Assembly: GCA_046350095.1 (NCBI GenBank)
Contig: JAXMBA010000002.1
Location: 496,001-560,000, forward strand
Length of the DNA stretch: 64,000 bases
Direction of reading: 5' to 3'
Source of the DNA: Urbifossiella sp046350095
Lineage (GTDB): Bacteria > Planctomycetota > Planctomycetia > Gemmatales > Gemmataceae
Both the position numbers and the translations under genes were made by a program. Positions 24,774 to 34,290 of this stretch are shown here, in pieces (positions within the stretch are counted from its first letter, which is position 1; every line of letters starts with the position of its first letter). Under the pieces are notes generated by a model that was not told the origin of the DNA, searched no databases, and saw nothing but the letters and a program-made list of their open reading frames with translations.

Positions 24774-26729
24774 ATGGGCAAGACCCTCGACCGCCGCTCC
24801 CCCGACACCTCCGACATCGCCCCGAGCTGGAAGCTGCACGACGCCTTCGAGACCTACGGCGTCAAGAACTGGGGCAAGGGCTACTTCGGCATCAACAAGC
24901 TCGGCCACCTCACCGTCCACCCCGAGAAAGACCCCGAGCGGTCCATCGACCTCAAGGACCTCATCGACCAGCTCCGCGGCCGCGGCATCCAGCCGCCGCT
25001 GCTTCTCCGCTTCTCGGACCTGCTGAAGCACCGCATCGGCGAGATCGCCGGCGCGTTCGAGAAGGCCCGCAAGGACGCCGGCTACGACGGCGGGTACGCC
25101 TGCGTCTACCCCATCAAGGTGAACCAGCAGCGGCACGTCGTCGAGGAGGTGCTCGACTACGGCAAGGAGCACGGGTTCGGCCTGGAAGCCGGCAGCAAGC
25201 CCGAGCTGCTGGCCGTGCTCGCGCTCACCAACGGTACCGTCGAGACGCCCATCATCTGCAACGGGTTCAAGGACGACGAGTTCATCAAGATGGTGGTCAT
25301 GGGCCGGAAGATCGGCAAGCACATCATCCCGGTGGTGGAGAAGTTCACCGAGCTCGAGCTGCTGGTGAAGTACATGGAGGAGCTGGGCGTGCGGCAGCCG
25401 CTCGGCATCCGCGTGAAGCTCGCCAGCCGCGGCTCCGGCCGGTGGAAGGGGAGCGCCGGCTACCGCTCGAAGTTCGGCCTGACGCTGACCGAGGTCCTGG
25501 AGGCCTACGAGTACCTGAAGGCCCGCGGGCTCGAGGACTGCCTCCAGCTGACGCACTTCCACATGGGCTCGCAGGTGTCCAACATCCGCAAGGTGAAGGA
25601 CGCGCTGACCGAGGCCGCCCGGGTGTACACCGAGCTGTACCGGCTCGGCGCCGGGCTCAAGTACATCGACGTGGGCGGCGGCCTCGGCGTGGACTACGAC
25701 GGCAGCCAGACGGACTTCGAGAGCAGCACGAACTACACGCTCCAGGAGTACGCCAACGACGTGGTGTTCCGCATCAAGGCCGTGTGCGACGAGGCCGGCG
25801 TGCCGCACCCGACGATCATCTCGGAGAGCGGCCGGGCGCTGGTGGCGTACCACTCGGTGCTCGTGTTCGACGTGCTGGGGACGAGCGACTTCGACAAGTG
25901 TACCGCCCCCGACGCGCTCCCCGAGGACGCCCCGCAGCCGCTGCAAGACCTGTTCACGACGCACAAGGAGCTGAACAAGAAGAATTATCTGGAGGGCTAC
26001 CACGACGCGGTGCAGTCGATGGAGGAGACGCTGAACCTGTTCAACCTCGGCTACCTGAGCGTGGAGCTGCGGGCGCTGGCCGAGCGGCTGTACTGGGCGC
26101 TGTGCCGGAAGGTGATGCGCATCACCCGCGACCTGGACTACGTGCCGGACGAGCTGAACGGCCTGGAGAACATGCTCAGCGACACGTACTTCTGCAACTT
26201 CAGCGTGTTCCAGAGCATGCCGGACTCGTGGGCCATCGACCAGCTGTTCCCGATCATGCCGATCCACCGGCTGACGGAAGCCCCGACGCGCCGCGGCGTC
26301 CTCGGCGACATCACCTGCGACTCGGACGGGAAGGTGGACCAGTTCATCGACCTGCGCGACGTGCGGAGCAGCCTGGAGCTGCACCCGTACACCGGCGACG
26401 AGCCCTACTACCTCGGCGGCTTCCTGCTCGGCGCGTACCAGGAAATCCTCGGCGACCTGCACAACCTGTTCGGCGACACGAACGCGGTGCACGTGAGCCT
26501 GGAGGCCGACGGCACGCCGAACGTGGAGACGGTGGTGAAGGGCGACACGGTGACCGAGGTGTTGAACTACGTGCAGTACAGCGCGGAGAAGCTGACCGAC
26601 AGGGTGCGGAAGGACGTGGAGCGGGCGGTGCGGCAGGGGAAGCTGACGGTGGCCGAGAGCCGCCAGTTCCTGCGGTTCTACGAGAGCGGACTCGAAGGCT
26701 ACACGTACCTGGAGGAGCCGAGCGCGTAG
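24774..26729 (+). CDS. speA: Biosynthetic arginine decarboxylase
   Basis: This encodes 651 residues from the ATG at 24774 after AAAGGT; the TTG one codon earlier is less likely. This PLP enzyme turns arginine into agmatine, the first step of one polyamine route. Marks of the SpeA family are WGKGYFGIN near the N-terminus, the PLP lysine in VYPIKVNQQ, ASRGSGRWKGSAG, LTHFHMGSQVSNI, KYIDVGGGLGVDYDG and SESGRALVAYHS. The C-terminal part has CNFSVFQSMPDSWAIDQLFP. The length is normal. No agmatine-processing gene is adjacent. Confidence 0.95.
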   Translation: MGKTLDRRSPDTSDIAPSWKLHDAFETYGVKNWGKGYFGINKLGHLTVHPEKDPERSIDLKDLIDQLRGRGIQPPLLLRFSDLLKHRIGEIAGAFEKARKDAGYDGGYACVYPIKVNQQRHVVEEVLDYGKEHGFGLEAGSKPELLAVLALTNGTVETPIICNGFKDDEFIKMVVMGRKIGKHIIPVVEKFTELELLVKYMEELGVRQPLGIRVKLASRGSGRWKGSAGYRSKFGLTLTEVLEAYEYLKARGLEDCLQLTHFHMGSQVSNIRKVKDALTEAARVYTELYRLGAGLKYIDVGGGLGVDYDGSQTDFESSTNYTLQEYANDVVFRIKAVCDEAGVPHPTIISESGRALVAYHSVLVFDVLGTSDFDKCTAPDALPEDAPQPLQDLFTTHKELNKKNYLEGYHDAVQSMEETLNLFNLGYLSVELRALAERLYWALCRKVMRITRDLDYVPDELNGLENMLSDTYFCNFSVFQSMPDSWAIDQLFPIMPIHRLTEAPTRRGVLGDITCDSDGKVDQFIDLRDVRSSLELHPYTGDEPYYLGGFLLGAYQEILGDLHNLFGDTNAVHVSLEADGTPNVETVVKGDTVTEVLNYVQYSAEKLTDRVRKDVERAVRQGKLTVAESRQFLRFYESGLEGYTYLEEPSA

Positions 26730-26742
26730 GGTGGGGTGCCGC

Positions 26743-26765
26743 GGGGCTGGTCGGAATCCAGCCCC
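26743..26765 (+). terminator. Hairpin after speA
   Basis: GGGGCTGG and CCAGCCCC pair around a 7-base loop 14 bases after the stop, with CCGC/GCGG extending the stem past a bulge. No U-tract is seen. Confidence 0.45.
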
Positions 26766-26824
26766 TGCGGATTGCCCCGAGGTCTCTCCCCGGCGATACT
26801 CACGGCACCCCCGGAGGGCCGGCC

Positions 26825-29800
26825 GTGACGCGCTCCCTGCTCCTTCTCCCCCTTGCGTTCCTCCCGTTCGGCCCCGCCGGTGGTCAGCCGCCCGCGGCCC
26901 CGCCGGCCACACCCGCCGGATACCACCAGGTTCAGCTCAACGGCCACACGTTCACCCTGCCGGTCGGGTTCACCATCGAACTCGCCGCCGGCGCGGACGT
27001 GGTGCCGCGCCCCGTCGCCGCCGCGTTCGACGAGCGCGGCCGGCTCTACGTCACCGACTCGTCCGGCTCCAACGAGAAGGTGCAGGACCAGCTCGCCAAG
27101 AAGCCGCATCGCGTGCTGCGCCTTGCCGACTCGGACGGCGACGGGAAGTACGAGACGAGTACCGTCTTCGTGCCGAACGTGATGCTGCCGCAGGGGGCGA
27201 TGTGGCTCGCCGGGTCGCTCTACGTCGCCGCGCCGCCGCACATCCTCAAGTTCACCGACACGAACGACGACGGCCGCGCTGACAAGGAGGAGGTTTGGTT
27301 CGACGGCAAGACGCTCACCGGCTGCGCCAACGACCTGCACGGGCCGTACCCCGGGCCGGACGGCTGGGTCTACTGGTGCAAGGGGGCGTTCGCCAAACAG
27401 GAACACACCCTCGGCGACGGCGCCAAGCTCGTCACCCGCGCCTCGCACGTCTTCCGCGCCCGGCCCGACGGCAGCGGCCTCGACGTGGTGATGACCGGCG
27501 GTATGGACAACCCCGTCGATCTCGTCTTCACGCCGACCGGCGACCGCATCTTTAGCTGCACGTTCCTCCAGCACCCGCGCGACGGCAAGCGCGACGGGCT
27601 GATCCACGCCGTGCCCGGGGCGCTGTACGGGAAGCCGCACGACGTGCTCGACGGCCACGTCCGCACGCACCCGGAACTGATGCCGCCGATGACGCACCTC
27701 GGCCCGGCGGCGCCGTGCGGCCTCCACCGCTACGAGAGCGACCAGTTCGGCCCCGAGTACGCGAACAACCTGTTCTGCTGCCAGTTCAACCTCCGCAAGG
27801 TGAGCCGCCACGTCCTCGTACCCAGCGGCTCGACGTACACCACCACCGACAGCGACTTCCTCGTCTCGGACAACCACGACTTCCACCCGACGGACGTGAT
27901 CGAGGACGCCGACGGGTCGCTGCTGGTGATCGACACTGGCGGCTGGTACAAGCTCTGCTGCCCGACCTCGCAGCTGGTGAAGCCCGACGTGACGGGGGCG
28001 ATCTACCGCGTGCGGCGGGCCGGGGCGCACAAGGTGGACGACGCGCGGGGTGCAAAGATCGACTGGGCGAAGGCGGACGCGAAGGAACTCGTAGCGCGGC
28101 TCGGCGACCCGCGCCCGGTGGTGAGGGCGAAGGCCGTGGACGTGGCCGCCGGCCGCGACGCCGACCTGTTCCGCCAACTGGCCCCGGTCGCGGCCGGCGG
28201 CAAGGGGGCCAACCTCGACGCGCGGCTCGGTGCCGTGTGGGCGGCCGGCCGGCACCGCTCCGCCGCCGCCCGCGAGGTGCTGGAAGCGGCCGTCATGGGC
28301 GACGGCAGGCGGGCGAGGTCCGACGACGACGAGGCGGTCTGCCAGGCGGCGCTCGAAGCCGTGAAGTTGGAGTGGGCCGGCCCGCAGAGTGCCATCGGCC
28401 GGTCGCTCCTCGGGCCGGACCTCGGCCCGCCCGCGCCCGACCTCCCCCCCCTCCTGCCGCGGCCGAGCGCTCACGCTCGAACGCGGCGGCTCGCCGCCGA
28501 AGGGCTTGGTCACGCCCGCGACCGCGACGGCGTCGTCTTCCTCCTCGCCGCGCTCCGGGCCGGCGCCGACCGTCCGCTCGAACACACCATCACCCACGCC
28601 CTGATCCGGATCGGCGACCGTACCCGGCTGGAGTCCGCGGCCGCCACCGGCGACTCGCCGGTCGGCCGGGTCGCACTGACGGCCCTGGACCAGATGACCG
28701 ACGGGAAACTCGAACCGCAGCACGCCTTGAACCAACTCCTCATTCCCTTCGACCCGGTGTTCGAGGACACGGCCTGGTGGATCGCCGGCCGTCACCCCGA
28801 GTGGGGGGACGATGTCGCCAAGGTGCTCCGGTTCCGGTTCGGCGAGTTCGACAAGCTGTCGCCCCCGCAGCGAGGCACGCTCGTCGGCCGTGCCGTGCCG
28901 TTCCTCAAGGGCGAACCGGTGCGTCGTGTGCTGGGCGACGCGCTGGCGAAGACGGCCGTGGCATCCGGACAACAGCCGATCCTGCGCGGCATGGCGCGGG
29001 CGGGGCTGAAGGCGTTCCCGCCCGAGTGGGAGGAGGGTGTGCGGCTGGCGCTGTTCTCGCGCGACCCGGACGTGGTCCGCGACGCGGCCGCGGTGCTGCG
29101 TGCGGCGCCGCCGGCGGACGACCTCGCGGCCCGGCTGTTGGAGGAAGTCGCGCGCTACCGCGAGCGGAATCGCATTCCCACGCCGCCGGAGACCGAGATG
29201 GTCATCCGCGCCGCCACGCCGTTCGGAGCGCGGCTCACCGCGGCGCAGGCGCTCGACGCCATCGAGCAGCTCCACCGCGACCGGCCCGGCCCCGCCCGCG
29301 CCGCCGCGGCCGACCTGCTGACGCGCCAACCGCTCCCCCCCGCGGCGCTCGTCGTTCTGGCGGAGAAGCTGACGACCGTGCCGCCCGCCGAGGTCGGCCG
29401 CGTGCTGCCGCCGTACGACCGCTCCACGAACGAGAAGGCCGGCCTCGCGCTCGTCGCGGCGCTGTCCGAGCCCGCGCTGCGGGCGGTCGTCCGCGCCGAG
29501 CAGGTGAAGCCGACACTCGACAAGTACCCGCCGCCGGTCCGCGCCGCGGCCGACCGGCTGTACGCGCTGCTCGCCGACGCCCGGCGCGACGAGATCACCC
29601 GGCTGGAGGCGCTGCTGAAGGAGTTGCCGACGGGTGACGTGCGGCGCGGGCAGGCGGTATTCAACGGCGCGAAGGGACAGTGCGCCGCGTGCCACAAGAT
29701 CGGCTACGTCGGCGGGCTGGTCGGCCCCGACCTGACGCGCGTCGGCGGCACCCGCACCGAGCGCGACCTGCTGGAGGCGATCGTCTTCCCGAGCGCCAGC

Positions 29801-30049
29801 TTCGTCCGCAGCTACGAGCCGGTGCGGGTGACGACGACGGACGGCCGGGTGTTCAACGGCCTGCTCGCGGCGGACACGGCGGACGAGGTGGCGGTGGTGG
29901 TCGCAGCCGACCGCACGGAGCGGGTGCCGCGGGCGGACGTGGATGCGGTGGCCCCGGGAACGGTGTCGGTGATGCCGGCGGGGCTGGACCAGCAGCTGAC
30001 GCGGCAGGAACTGGCTGACCTGGTCGCCTTCCTGCGGGCGTGTCGGTGA
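26825..30049 (+). CDS. PVC-type membrane-bound dehydrogenase with HEAT repeats and C-terminal cytochrome c domain
   Basis: This encodes 1,074 residues. GTG 26825 follows GGAGG and opens a signal peptide (SLLLLPLAFLPFGPAGG). The N-terminal half is the beta-propeller of the planctomycete dehydrogenase family (PVAAAFDERGRLYVTDSSG, LTGCANDLHGPYPGPDGWVY, DVIEDADGSLLVIDTGGWY). The middle holds HEAT-like helical repeats. The C-terminal domain has a haem-binding CAACH in GQCAACHKIGYVGGLVGPDL and the family's VRVTTTDGRVFNGLL segment. It should act in the periplasm as an electron-donating sugar or alcohol dehydrogenase; the substrate is unknown. The length is typical of the family. Confidence 0.88.
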   Translation: MTRSLLLLPLAFLPFGPAGGQPPAAPPATPAGYHQVQLNGHTFTLPVGFTIELAAGADVVPRPVAAAFDERGRLYVTDSSGSNEKVQDQLAKKPHRVLRLADSDGDGKYETSTVFVPNVMLPQGAMWLAGSLYVAAPPHILKFTDTNDDGRADKEEVWFDGKTLTGCANDLHGPYPGPDGWVYWCKGAFAKQEHTLGDGAKLVTRASHVFRARPDGSGLDVVMTGGMDNPVDLVFTPTGDRIFSCTFLQHPRDGKRDGLIHAVPGALYGKPHDVLDGHVRTHPELMPPMTHLGPAAPCGLHRYESDQFGPEYANNLFCCQFNLRKVSRHVLVPSGSTYTTTDSDFLVSDNHDFHPTDVIEDADGSLLVIDTGGWYKLCCPTSQLVKPDVTGAIYRVRRAGAHKVDDARGAKIDWAKADAKELVARLGDPRPVVRAKAVDVAAGRDADLFRQLAPVAAGGKGANLDARLGAVWAAGRHRSAAAREVLEAAVMGDGRRARSDDDEAVCQAALEAVKLEWAGPQSAIGRSLLGPDLGPPAPDLPPLLPRPSAHARTRRLAAEGLGHARDRDGVVFLLAALRAGADRPLEHTITHALIRIGDRTRLESAAATGDSPVGRVALTALDQMTDGKLEPQHALNQLLIPFDPVFEDTAWWIAGRHPEWGDDVAKVLRFRFGEFDKLSPPQRGTLVGRAVPFLKGEPVRRVLGDALAKTAVASGQQPILRGMARAGLKAFPPEWEEGVRLALFSRDPDVVRDAAAVLRAAPPADDLAARLLEEVARYRERNRIPTPPETEMVIRAATPFGARLTAAQALDAIEQLHRDRPGPARAAAADLLTRQPLPPAALVVLAEKLTTVPPAEVGRVLPPYDRSTNEKAGLALVAALSEPALRAVVRAEQVKPTLDKYPPPVRAAADRLYALLADARRDEITRLEALLKELPTGDVRRGQAVFNGAKGQCAACHKIGYVGGLVGPDLTRVGGTRTERDLLEAIVFPSASFVRSYEPVRVTTTDGRVFNGLLAADTADEVAVVVAADRTERVPRADVDAVAPGTVSVMPAGLDQQLTRQELADLVAFLRACR

Positions 30050-30124
30050 GCGCGGGGCCGGGCCGCAGTCCACGAACTCGTCGGGCCGCGGTGACCGGCG
30101 GGCGGGTGAATAATGAGAATATTC

Positions 30125-30153
30125 TTGACGATAACAACCGCCCCGGGTAGGGT
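30125..30153 (+). promoter_or_regulatory. Possible promoter for the DUF1559 operon
   Basis: TTGACG (30125-30130), a 17-base spacer and TAGGGT (30148-30153) lie about 75 bases upstream of the start, next to the palindrome GAATATTC. The -35 box is good, the -10 box poor. Confidence 0.35.
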
Positions 30154-30226
30154 CGTTGGGAAGGGGTGAACGACTCGCGTCCTCCCCGCCGACCCCACTC
30201 AAGTCTCTCTGTTCGGGGGTGGTTCG

Positions 30227-31126
30227 ATGTCTCTCTCTCTCCCCGCACTCCGTCAGCGTGCGTTCACGCTGATCGAGTTGCTGGTCGTCATCGCCATCAT
30301 CGCCATCCTGATCGGGCTGCTCCTGCCGGCCGTTCAGAAGGTCCGCGAGGCCGCCGCGCGGAGTAGCTGCACGAACAACCTCAAGCAGCTGGCGCTCGGC
30401 ACGGCCCACTGCGCGGACACGAACGGCGGCCGGCTGCCGCCGTCGATCGGGCTGTATTCCAGCAAGGGCGACCCGACGCCGCTGAACTCCAACGGCGGCA
30501 TCTTCCTCCACATCCTGCCGTACGTGGAGCAAAAGGCCCTGTACGACTCCAGCCGCGTCCAACCCGACCCGGACGGCCGCAACGGCAACAACCCGACGTA
30601 CTCGCAGTGGACCTCGGGGGTCCAGAACGCGGCCCTGCGGGTGCTGGCGTGCCCGTCCGACCACACGCTGTCCGCGAACAACGACGGCCGCGGCCGCACC
30701 AGCTACGGGGTGAACGGGCAGGTCTTCCGCCACAACTACCAGTGGGGCGGCATCGGCACCACGTCGTTCCCGGCCGGCATCCAGGACGGCCTCTCGAACA
30801 CCATCTTCTACACCGAGAAGCTGTCGCGGACGTTCAACTGCACCGGGTGCTGCAACAACTACAACGACAACTTCTGGCCGGACTGGGGGCCGATCATCTC
30901 CAGCAGCGACTGCGGCCAGCCGACCGGGAACGCCGCCATGTTCCAGGTGAACGCGGGTGGCCAGTACCCGTCGCCGGCCGACGGCAACCGGGCCAGTTCC
31001 GACCACGTCGGCTCGATCCTGGCCGCCCTCGGCGACGGCAGCGTCCGCACCGTGTCGGCGAGCGTCGCCCCGAGCGCGTGGTGGGCCGCCATGACGCCGT
31101 CCGCCGGCGACCAACTGAACTGGTAA
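30227..31126 (+). CDS. DUF1559 pseudopilin-like protein
   Basis: This encodes 299 residues with the prepilin-like N-terminus RAFTLIELLVVIAIIAILIG, then PAVQKVREAAARSS and NNLKQLALGTAH. The C-terminal hallmark H-x9-DG is intact (DHVGSILAALGDGSVR). It is probably inserted in the inner membrane and processed by a prepilin peptidase; the role is unknown. A cysteine cluster (CTGCCNNY) in the middle may form disulfides. It is first in an operon with a lipoprotein and two TPR proteins, a common arrangement in this phylum. Confidence 0.9.
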   Translation: MSLSLPALRQRAFTLIELLVVIAIIAILIGLLLPAVQKVREAAARSSCTNNLKQLALGTAHCADTNGGRLPPSIGLYSSKGDPTPLNSNGGIFLHILPYVEQKALYDSSRVQPDPDGRNGNNPTYSQWTSGVQNAALRVLACPSDHTLSANNDGRGRTSYGVNGQVFRHNYQWGGIGTTSFPAGIQDGLSNTIFYTEKLSRTFNCTGCCNNYNDNFWPDWGPIISSSDCGQPTGNAAMFQVNAGGQYPSPADGNRASSDHVGSILAALGDGSVRTVSASVAPSAWWAAMTPSAGDQLNW

Positions 31127-31164
31127 CCCGGTCCGCCCACTCCGGACTCTCAGAAGGCTCTCCC

Positions 31165-31680
31165 ATGCTTCACCGCTCCGCCGCCCCCGTTCGGGGGGCG
31201 GCCTTCCTGTTCGTCGCGGCCTTCGCCGTCGTCGGGTGCGGCCGGCCCGTCGGCAGCGTCTCCGGCACCGTCACGTACGACGGCAAGGCGCTCAAGGGCG
31301 GCGGCGTCGCCTTCGTCAGCACCGACGGCGGCGAGAGCTTCGCCGCCAGCATCACCCCCGAAGGCACGTACAAGGTGCCGAACATCCGCGGCGGCAGTTA
31401 CAAGGTGACGGTCGATAACACCTCGCTGAAGTCCCCGGACCGCGGGGCCGGCGGCAAGGTGACGCCCACGGTCGTGGTGCCGCCGGGGGCGAAGTTCACG
31501 CCGCCGCCGGGGGCCAACATCCCGGAAGGCTACACGCCGAGTAACCCGAACGCGATGAAGGACCTGGCCAGCGGCAAGAACTACGTCGAGCTGCCGAAGA
31601 AGTACCTGTCTGCCGACTCCACCGACCTGACGTTTACGTTCAAGGGCGGCGACGTCACGTTCCCCATCGACCTGAAATGA
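31165..31680 (+). CDS. Lipoprotein with carboxypeptidase-regulatory-like fold
   Basis: This encodes 171 residues. ATG 31165 follows AGAAGG. The signal peptide ends in a lipobox (FAVVGC), so the mature protein is likely lipid-anchored at that Cys. The next strands (SVSGTVTYDGKALKGGGVAF, YKVPNIRGGSYKVTVDNTS) are the usual carboxypeptidase-regulatory/transthyretin-like pattern that accompanies DUF1559 genes. A Pro-rich stretch follows. The stop overlaps the next start as ATGA, so the following TPR gene is coupled. Confidence 0.82.
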   Translation: MLHRSAAPVRGAAFLFVAAFAVVGCGRPVGSVSGTVTYDGKALKGGGVAFVSTDGGESFAASITPEGTYKVPNIRGGSYKVTVDNTSLKSPDRGAGGKVTPTVVVPPGAKFTPPPGANIPEGYTPSNPNAMKDLASGKNYVELPKKYLSADSTDLTFTFKGGDVTFPIDLK

Positions 31681-33008
31681 CTGCCGTTTCCGAGCCGGCG
31701 CGGCCGCCCGGCCGGATCCCGTCCCTCCTCACCGCCCCGCTGCGGTTCGCCCGCCGGCGGCCGCTGCTTCTGGCCGGCGGCGTGTTCGCGGTCGTCGCCC
31801 TGGCCGCCGGCGGTACGTGGGGCTGGTTCGAGTACCACCTCCGCGCCGCCCGCCGCGAGGTCGAGCGCGGCCACAACGGCGCGGCCCGCCGCCACCTCGA
31901 CGCCTGCCATTCGCTGGCCGTCCCGCACCGCGAGTTGCTGATCCTGTCGGCCCGCGTCGCCCGCCGCACCGGCGCCTGGGACGACGCCGAGGCCGCGCTC
32001 GACCGCCTCTCCGAGCGGTTCGGCGACGACGACGAACTGGTGCTGGAGCGCCTACTACTGCGGGCCACCCGCGGCGACATCGAGGCGGCCGGCGCGCCGC
32101 TGCTGTCGCGGGTCGTGGCCGGCGGCGCCGAGGCGCGGTTGGCGCGGGAGGCGCTGGTCGCCGGGCTCGTGTACCGCTTCCGCTGGGCCGAGGCCGACGC
32201 CGTACTGGCCGGCTGGCTGTCCGCCGACCCCGACGACCCGATCGCCGTGCTGCTGCGCGGGAAGTTGGAGGAGCAACGGCAGAACCCGGAGGCCGCGGCG
32301 CGGTCGTACCGCCGCGTCGTCGAACTCGACCCCGAGCACGACGAGGCCCGGCTACGGCTAACGACGCTCCTGCTGACGAACCGCTTCGGGGCCGAGGCGC
32401 TCGCCCACCTGGAGGTACTGCGCGGCCGGCTGCCCGACCACCCCGAGGTCGGCGTGCAGTGGGCGCGGGCGCTGGCGCTGGAGGGCCGCACGGCCGAGAG
32501 CCGGGCCGCGATCGCCGCGTGCCTGGCGGCCCACCCGGACTACCCGCCGGCGCTGGCCGAGCGCGGCGGCTTCGCCCTGCTCGACGGCGACGAGGCCGCG
32601 GCCGCCCGCGACCTGGAGCGGGCGGTGGAGTTGAGCCCCGGCGACCTGGCGGCGCGGGCGCAGCTGGCGCTGGTGCTGGCGCGGGCGGGTCGGCGGGAGG
32701 ACGCGGCCCGGCGGCAGGCCGAGGTCGACCAGATGCGGGCCGACGGCGAGCGGGTGACGGCGCTGATCGAGGGGCCGTTGCAGTCCCGGCCCGGCGACCC
32801 GGCGGTGCCGCACGAGATCGCGCAGATCGCCCTGCGGGCGGGTCAGGTGGGTGAGGCGCTGCGGTGGTTCGAGGTGGCACTGCGGGCCGACCCCGACCAC
32901 GCCCCGACGCACCGCGTGCTGGCGGCGCTGCACCACGAGCTGGGCAACCCGGCCCTGTCGGCGCGGCACCGGGCGCTGGCCCAGCGGGCGGCGCGGCCGA
33001 AGTCGTGA
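31677..33008 (+). CDS. Membrane-anchored TPR protein
   Basis: This encodes 443 residues, with its start overlapping the lipoprotein stop. An N-terminal basic stretch and one transmembrane helix (LLLAGGVFAVVALAAGGTWGW) are followed by many degenerate TPR units, for example SYRRVVELDPEHDEARLRL and LERAVELSPGDLAARAQLAL. It probably scaffolds protein contacts on the periplasmic face. Together with the next gene it forms a pair of similar TPR proteins, perhaps from an old duplication. Confidence 0.8.
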   Translation: MTAVSEPARPPGRIPSLLTAPLRFARRRPLLLAGGVFAVVALAAGGTWGWFEYHLRAARREVERGHNGAARRHLDACHSLAVPHRELLILSARVARRTGAWDDAEAALDRLSERFGDDDELVLERLLLRATRGDIEAAGAPLLSRVVAGGAEARLAREALVAGLVYRFRWAEADAVLAGWLSADPDDPIAVLLRGKLEEQRQNPEAAARSYRRVVELDPEHDEARLRLTTLLLTNRFGAEALAHLEVLRGRLPDHPEVGVQWARALALEGRTAESRAAIAACLAAHPDYPPALAERGGFALLDGDEAAAARDLERAVELSPGDLAARAQLALVLARAGRREDAARRQAEVDQMRADGERVTALIEGPLQSRPGDPAVPHEIAQIALRAGQVGEALRWFEVALRADPDHAPTHRVLAALHHELGNPALSARHRALAQRAARPKS

Positions 33009-33030
33009 GCCGAGTCACCCGAGGCGCGTC

Positions 33031-34290
33031 ATGCCCCGCCGGTTCGTCACCCGCCGCCGCGTGCTCGCCGCCGCCGCCGCAATCGCGCTCGCGGTCGGCG
33101 TGCCGAATCTGTGGGCGTGGCACCAGCTGCGAACGGCGCGGGCCGCGCTCGCCGCATACCACCCGGACGAGGCCCGGACCGCGCTGGCCGCCTGCGCCCG
33201 CGTCTGGTGGCGCAGCCCCGAGGTTCATCTCCTCTCCGCACGCGCCGCCCGCCAGGCCGGCGACGCCGACGCCGCCGGGCGGGCGCTCCGCGACTGCCAG
33301 CGCCTCACCGGCGCGACCGACGACACCGCCTTCGAGTGGGCGCTCGGCCAGGCCTCGGCCGGCAACGTCCGCGAGGTCGAGACGTACCTGCAGAAGCGGG
33401 CCGACGCCTCCGCCCCGGCCGGGCCGCTGGCGTGGGAGGCGCTCACGCAGGGCTACCTCCGCGTCTATCGCACCCTCGACGCCATGGCGGTCGCAAACCA
33501 CTGGCTGCAGCTCGACCCCGACAACGTCCGGGCGCTGGAACTGCGCGGGCAGGTGTACGTCACCGGCAAGGGCGTCGTCCGCGGCACCGAAGACTACCGC
33601 CGCGCCCTGGAGCTCGACCCGACCCGCCGCGACACCCGCTGGCGGCTCGCCGGTTCGCTCATCGACCTGGGCGGGTACGACGAGGCCGCGGGGCACCTCG
33701 AGGAGTACGCGAAGGGGGCCCCGGGCGACCCCGACGTCGCGGCGCGGCTGGCGCGCTGCTACGTGATGACGAAGCGCGGCGCCGACGCCCGCCGGCTGCT
33801 GGAGGCGGCCCTGGCCGTGCACCCCGACCACGCCTTGTGCCTGCGGGCGCGCGGGCAGGTGGCGCTCACCGGCGACCCACCCGACCTGGCCGCCGCGGAG
33901 GAGTTCCTGCGCCGCGCCGCGGCCGCCGCCCCGGACGACTATCAGGCGGCGTGGTCGTACTCGGAGGCGCTGCGGCAGCGCGGCAAGACTGCCGAGGCGA
34001 AGGTCGAGATGGCCCGTGCCGAGGGCGTGCGCGACCGGCTGGAACGGCTCGGCGAGCTACGCAGCCGGAAACTCGCGGAACAACCACTCGACCCGGCGCT
34101 GCACTACGAGATGGGCGTGCTGCTGACCGCGAGCCACCCGGACGTGGCGGCGCAGTGGTTGGCGAGCGCCGTGCAGCTGGACCCGAACCACCGCCCGGCG
34201 CACGCGGCGCTCGCGGAGTTGTACGCCCGCAAGGGCGACGCCGCCCGCGCCGCCGAGCACCGCCGCCGCGCCGCGGGCGAAGGGCGTTAG
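33031..34290 (+). CDS. TPR protein, second of the pair
   Basis: This encodes 419 residues from the ATG at 33031 (GAGG upstream). The N-terminus RRRVLAAAAAIALAVGVPNLWAW is a signal or anchor helix and resembles the start of the previous gene's product. TPR units follow (NHWLQLDPDNVRALELRGQV, DYRRALELDPTRRDTRWRLA). A 22-base gap separates it from its partner. Its stop overlaps the stop of the convergent TPM gene by four bases (34287-34290). Confidence 0.8.
   Translation: MPRRFVTRRRVLAAAAAIALAVGVPNLWAWHQLRTARAALAAYHPDEARTALAACARVWWRSPEVHLLSARAARQAGDADAAGRALRDCQRLTGATDDTAFEWALGQASAGNVREVETYLQKRADASAPAGPLAWEALTQGYLRVYRTLDAMAVANHWLQLDPDNVRALELRGQVYVTGKGVVRGTEDYRRALELDPTRRDTRWRLAGSLIDLGGYDEAAGHLEEYAKGAPGDPDVAARLARCYVMTKRGADARRLLEAALAVHPDHALCLRARGQVALTGDPPDLAAAEEFLRRAAAAAPDDYQAAWSYSEALRQRGKTAEAKVEMARAEGVRDRLERLGELRSRKLAEQPLDPALHYEMGVLLTASHPDVAAQWLASAVQLDPNHRPAHAALAELYARKGDAARAAEHRRRAAGEGR

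Noticed and set aside
26699..31114. A 1,471-codon open frame on the minus strand
   Set aside because: It is antisense to the PVC dehydrogenase and the DUF1559 gene, with Arg/Val-rich low-information protein. Long antisense frames are expected at this GC content.
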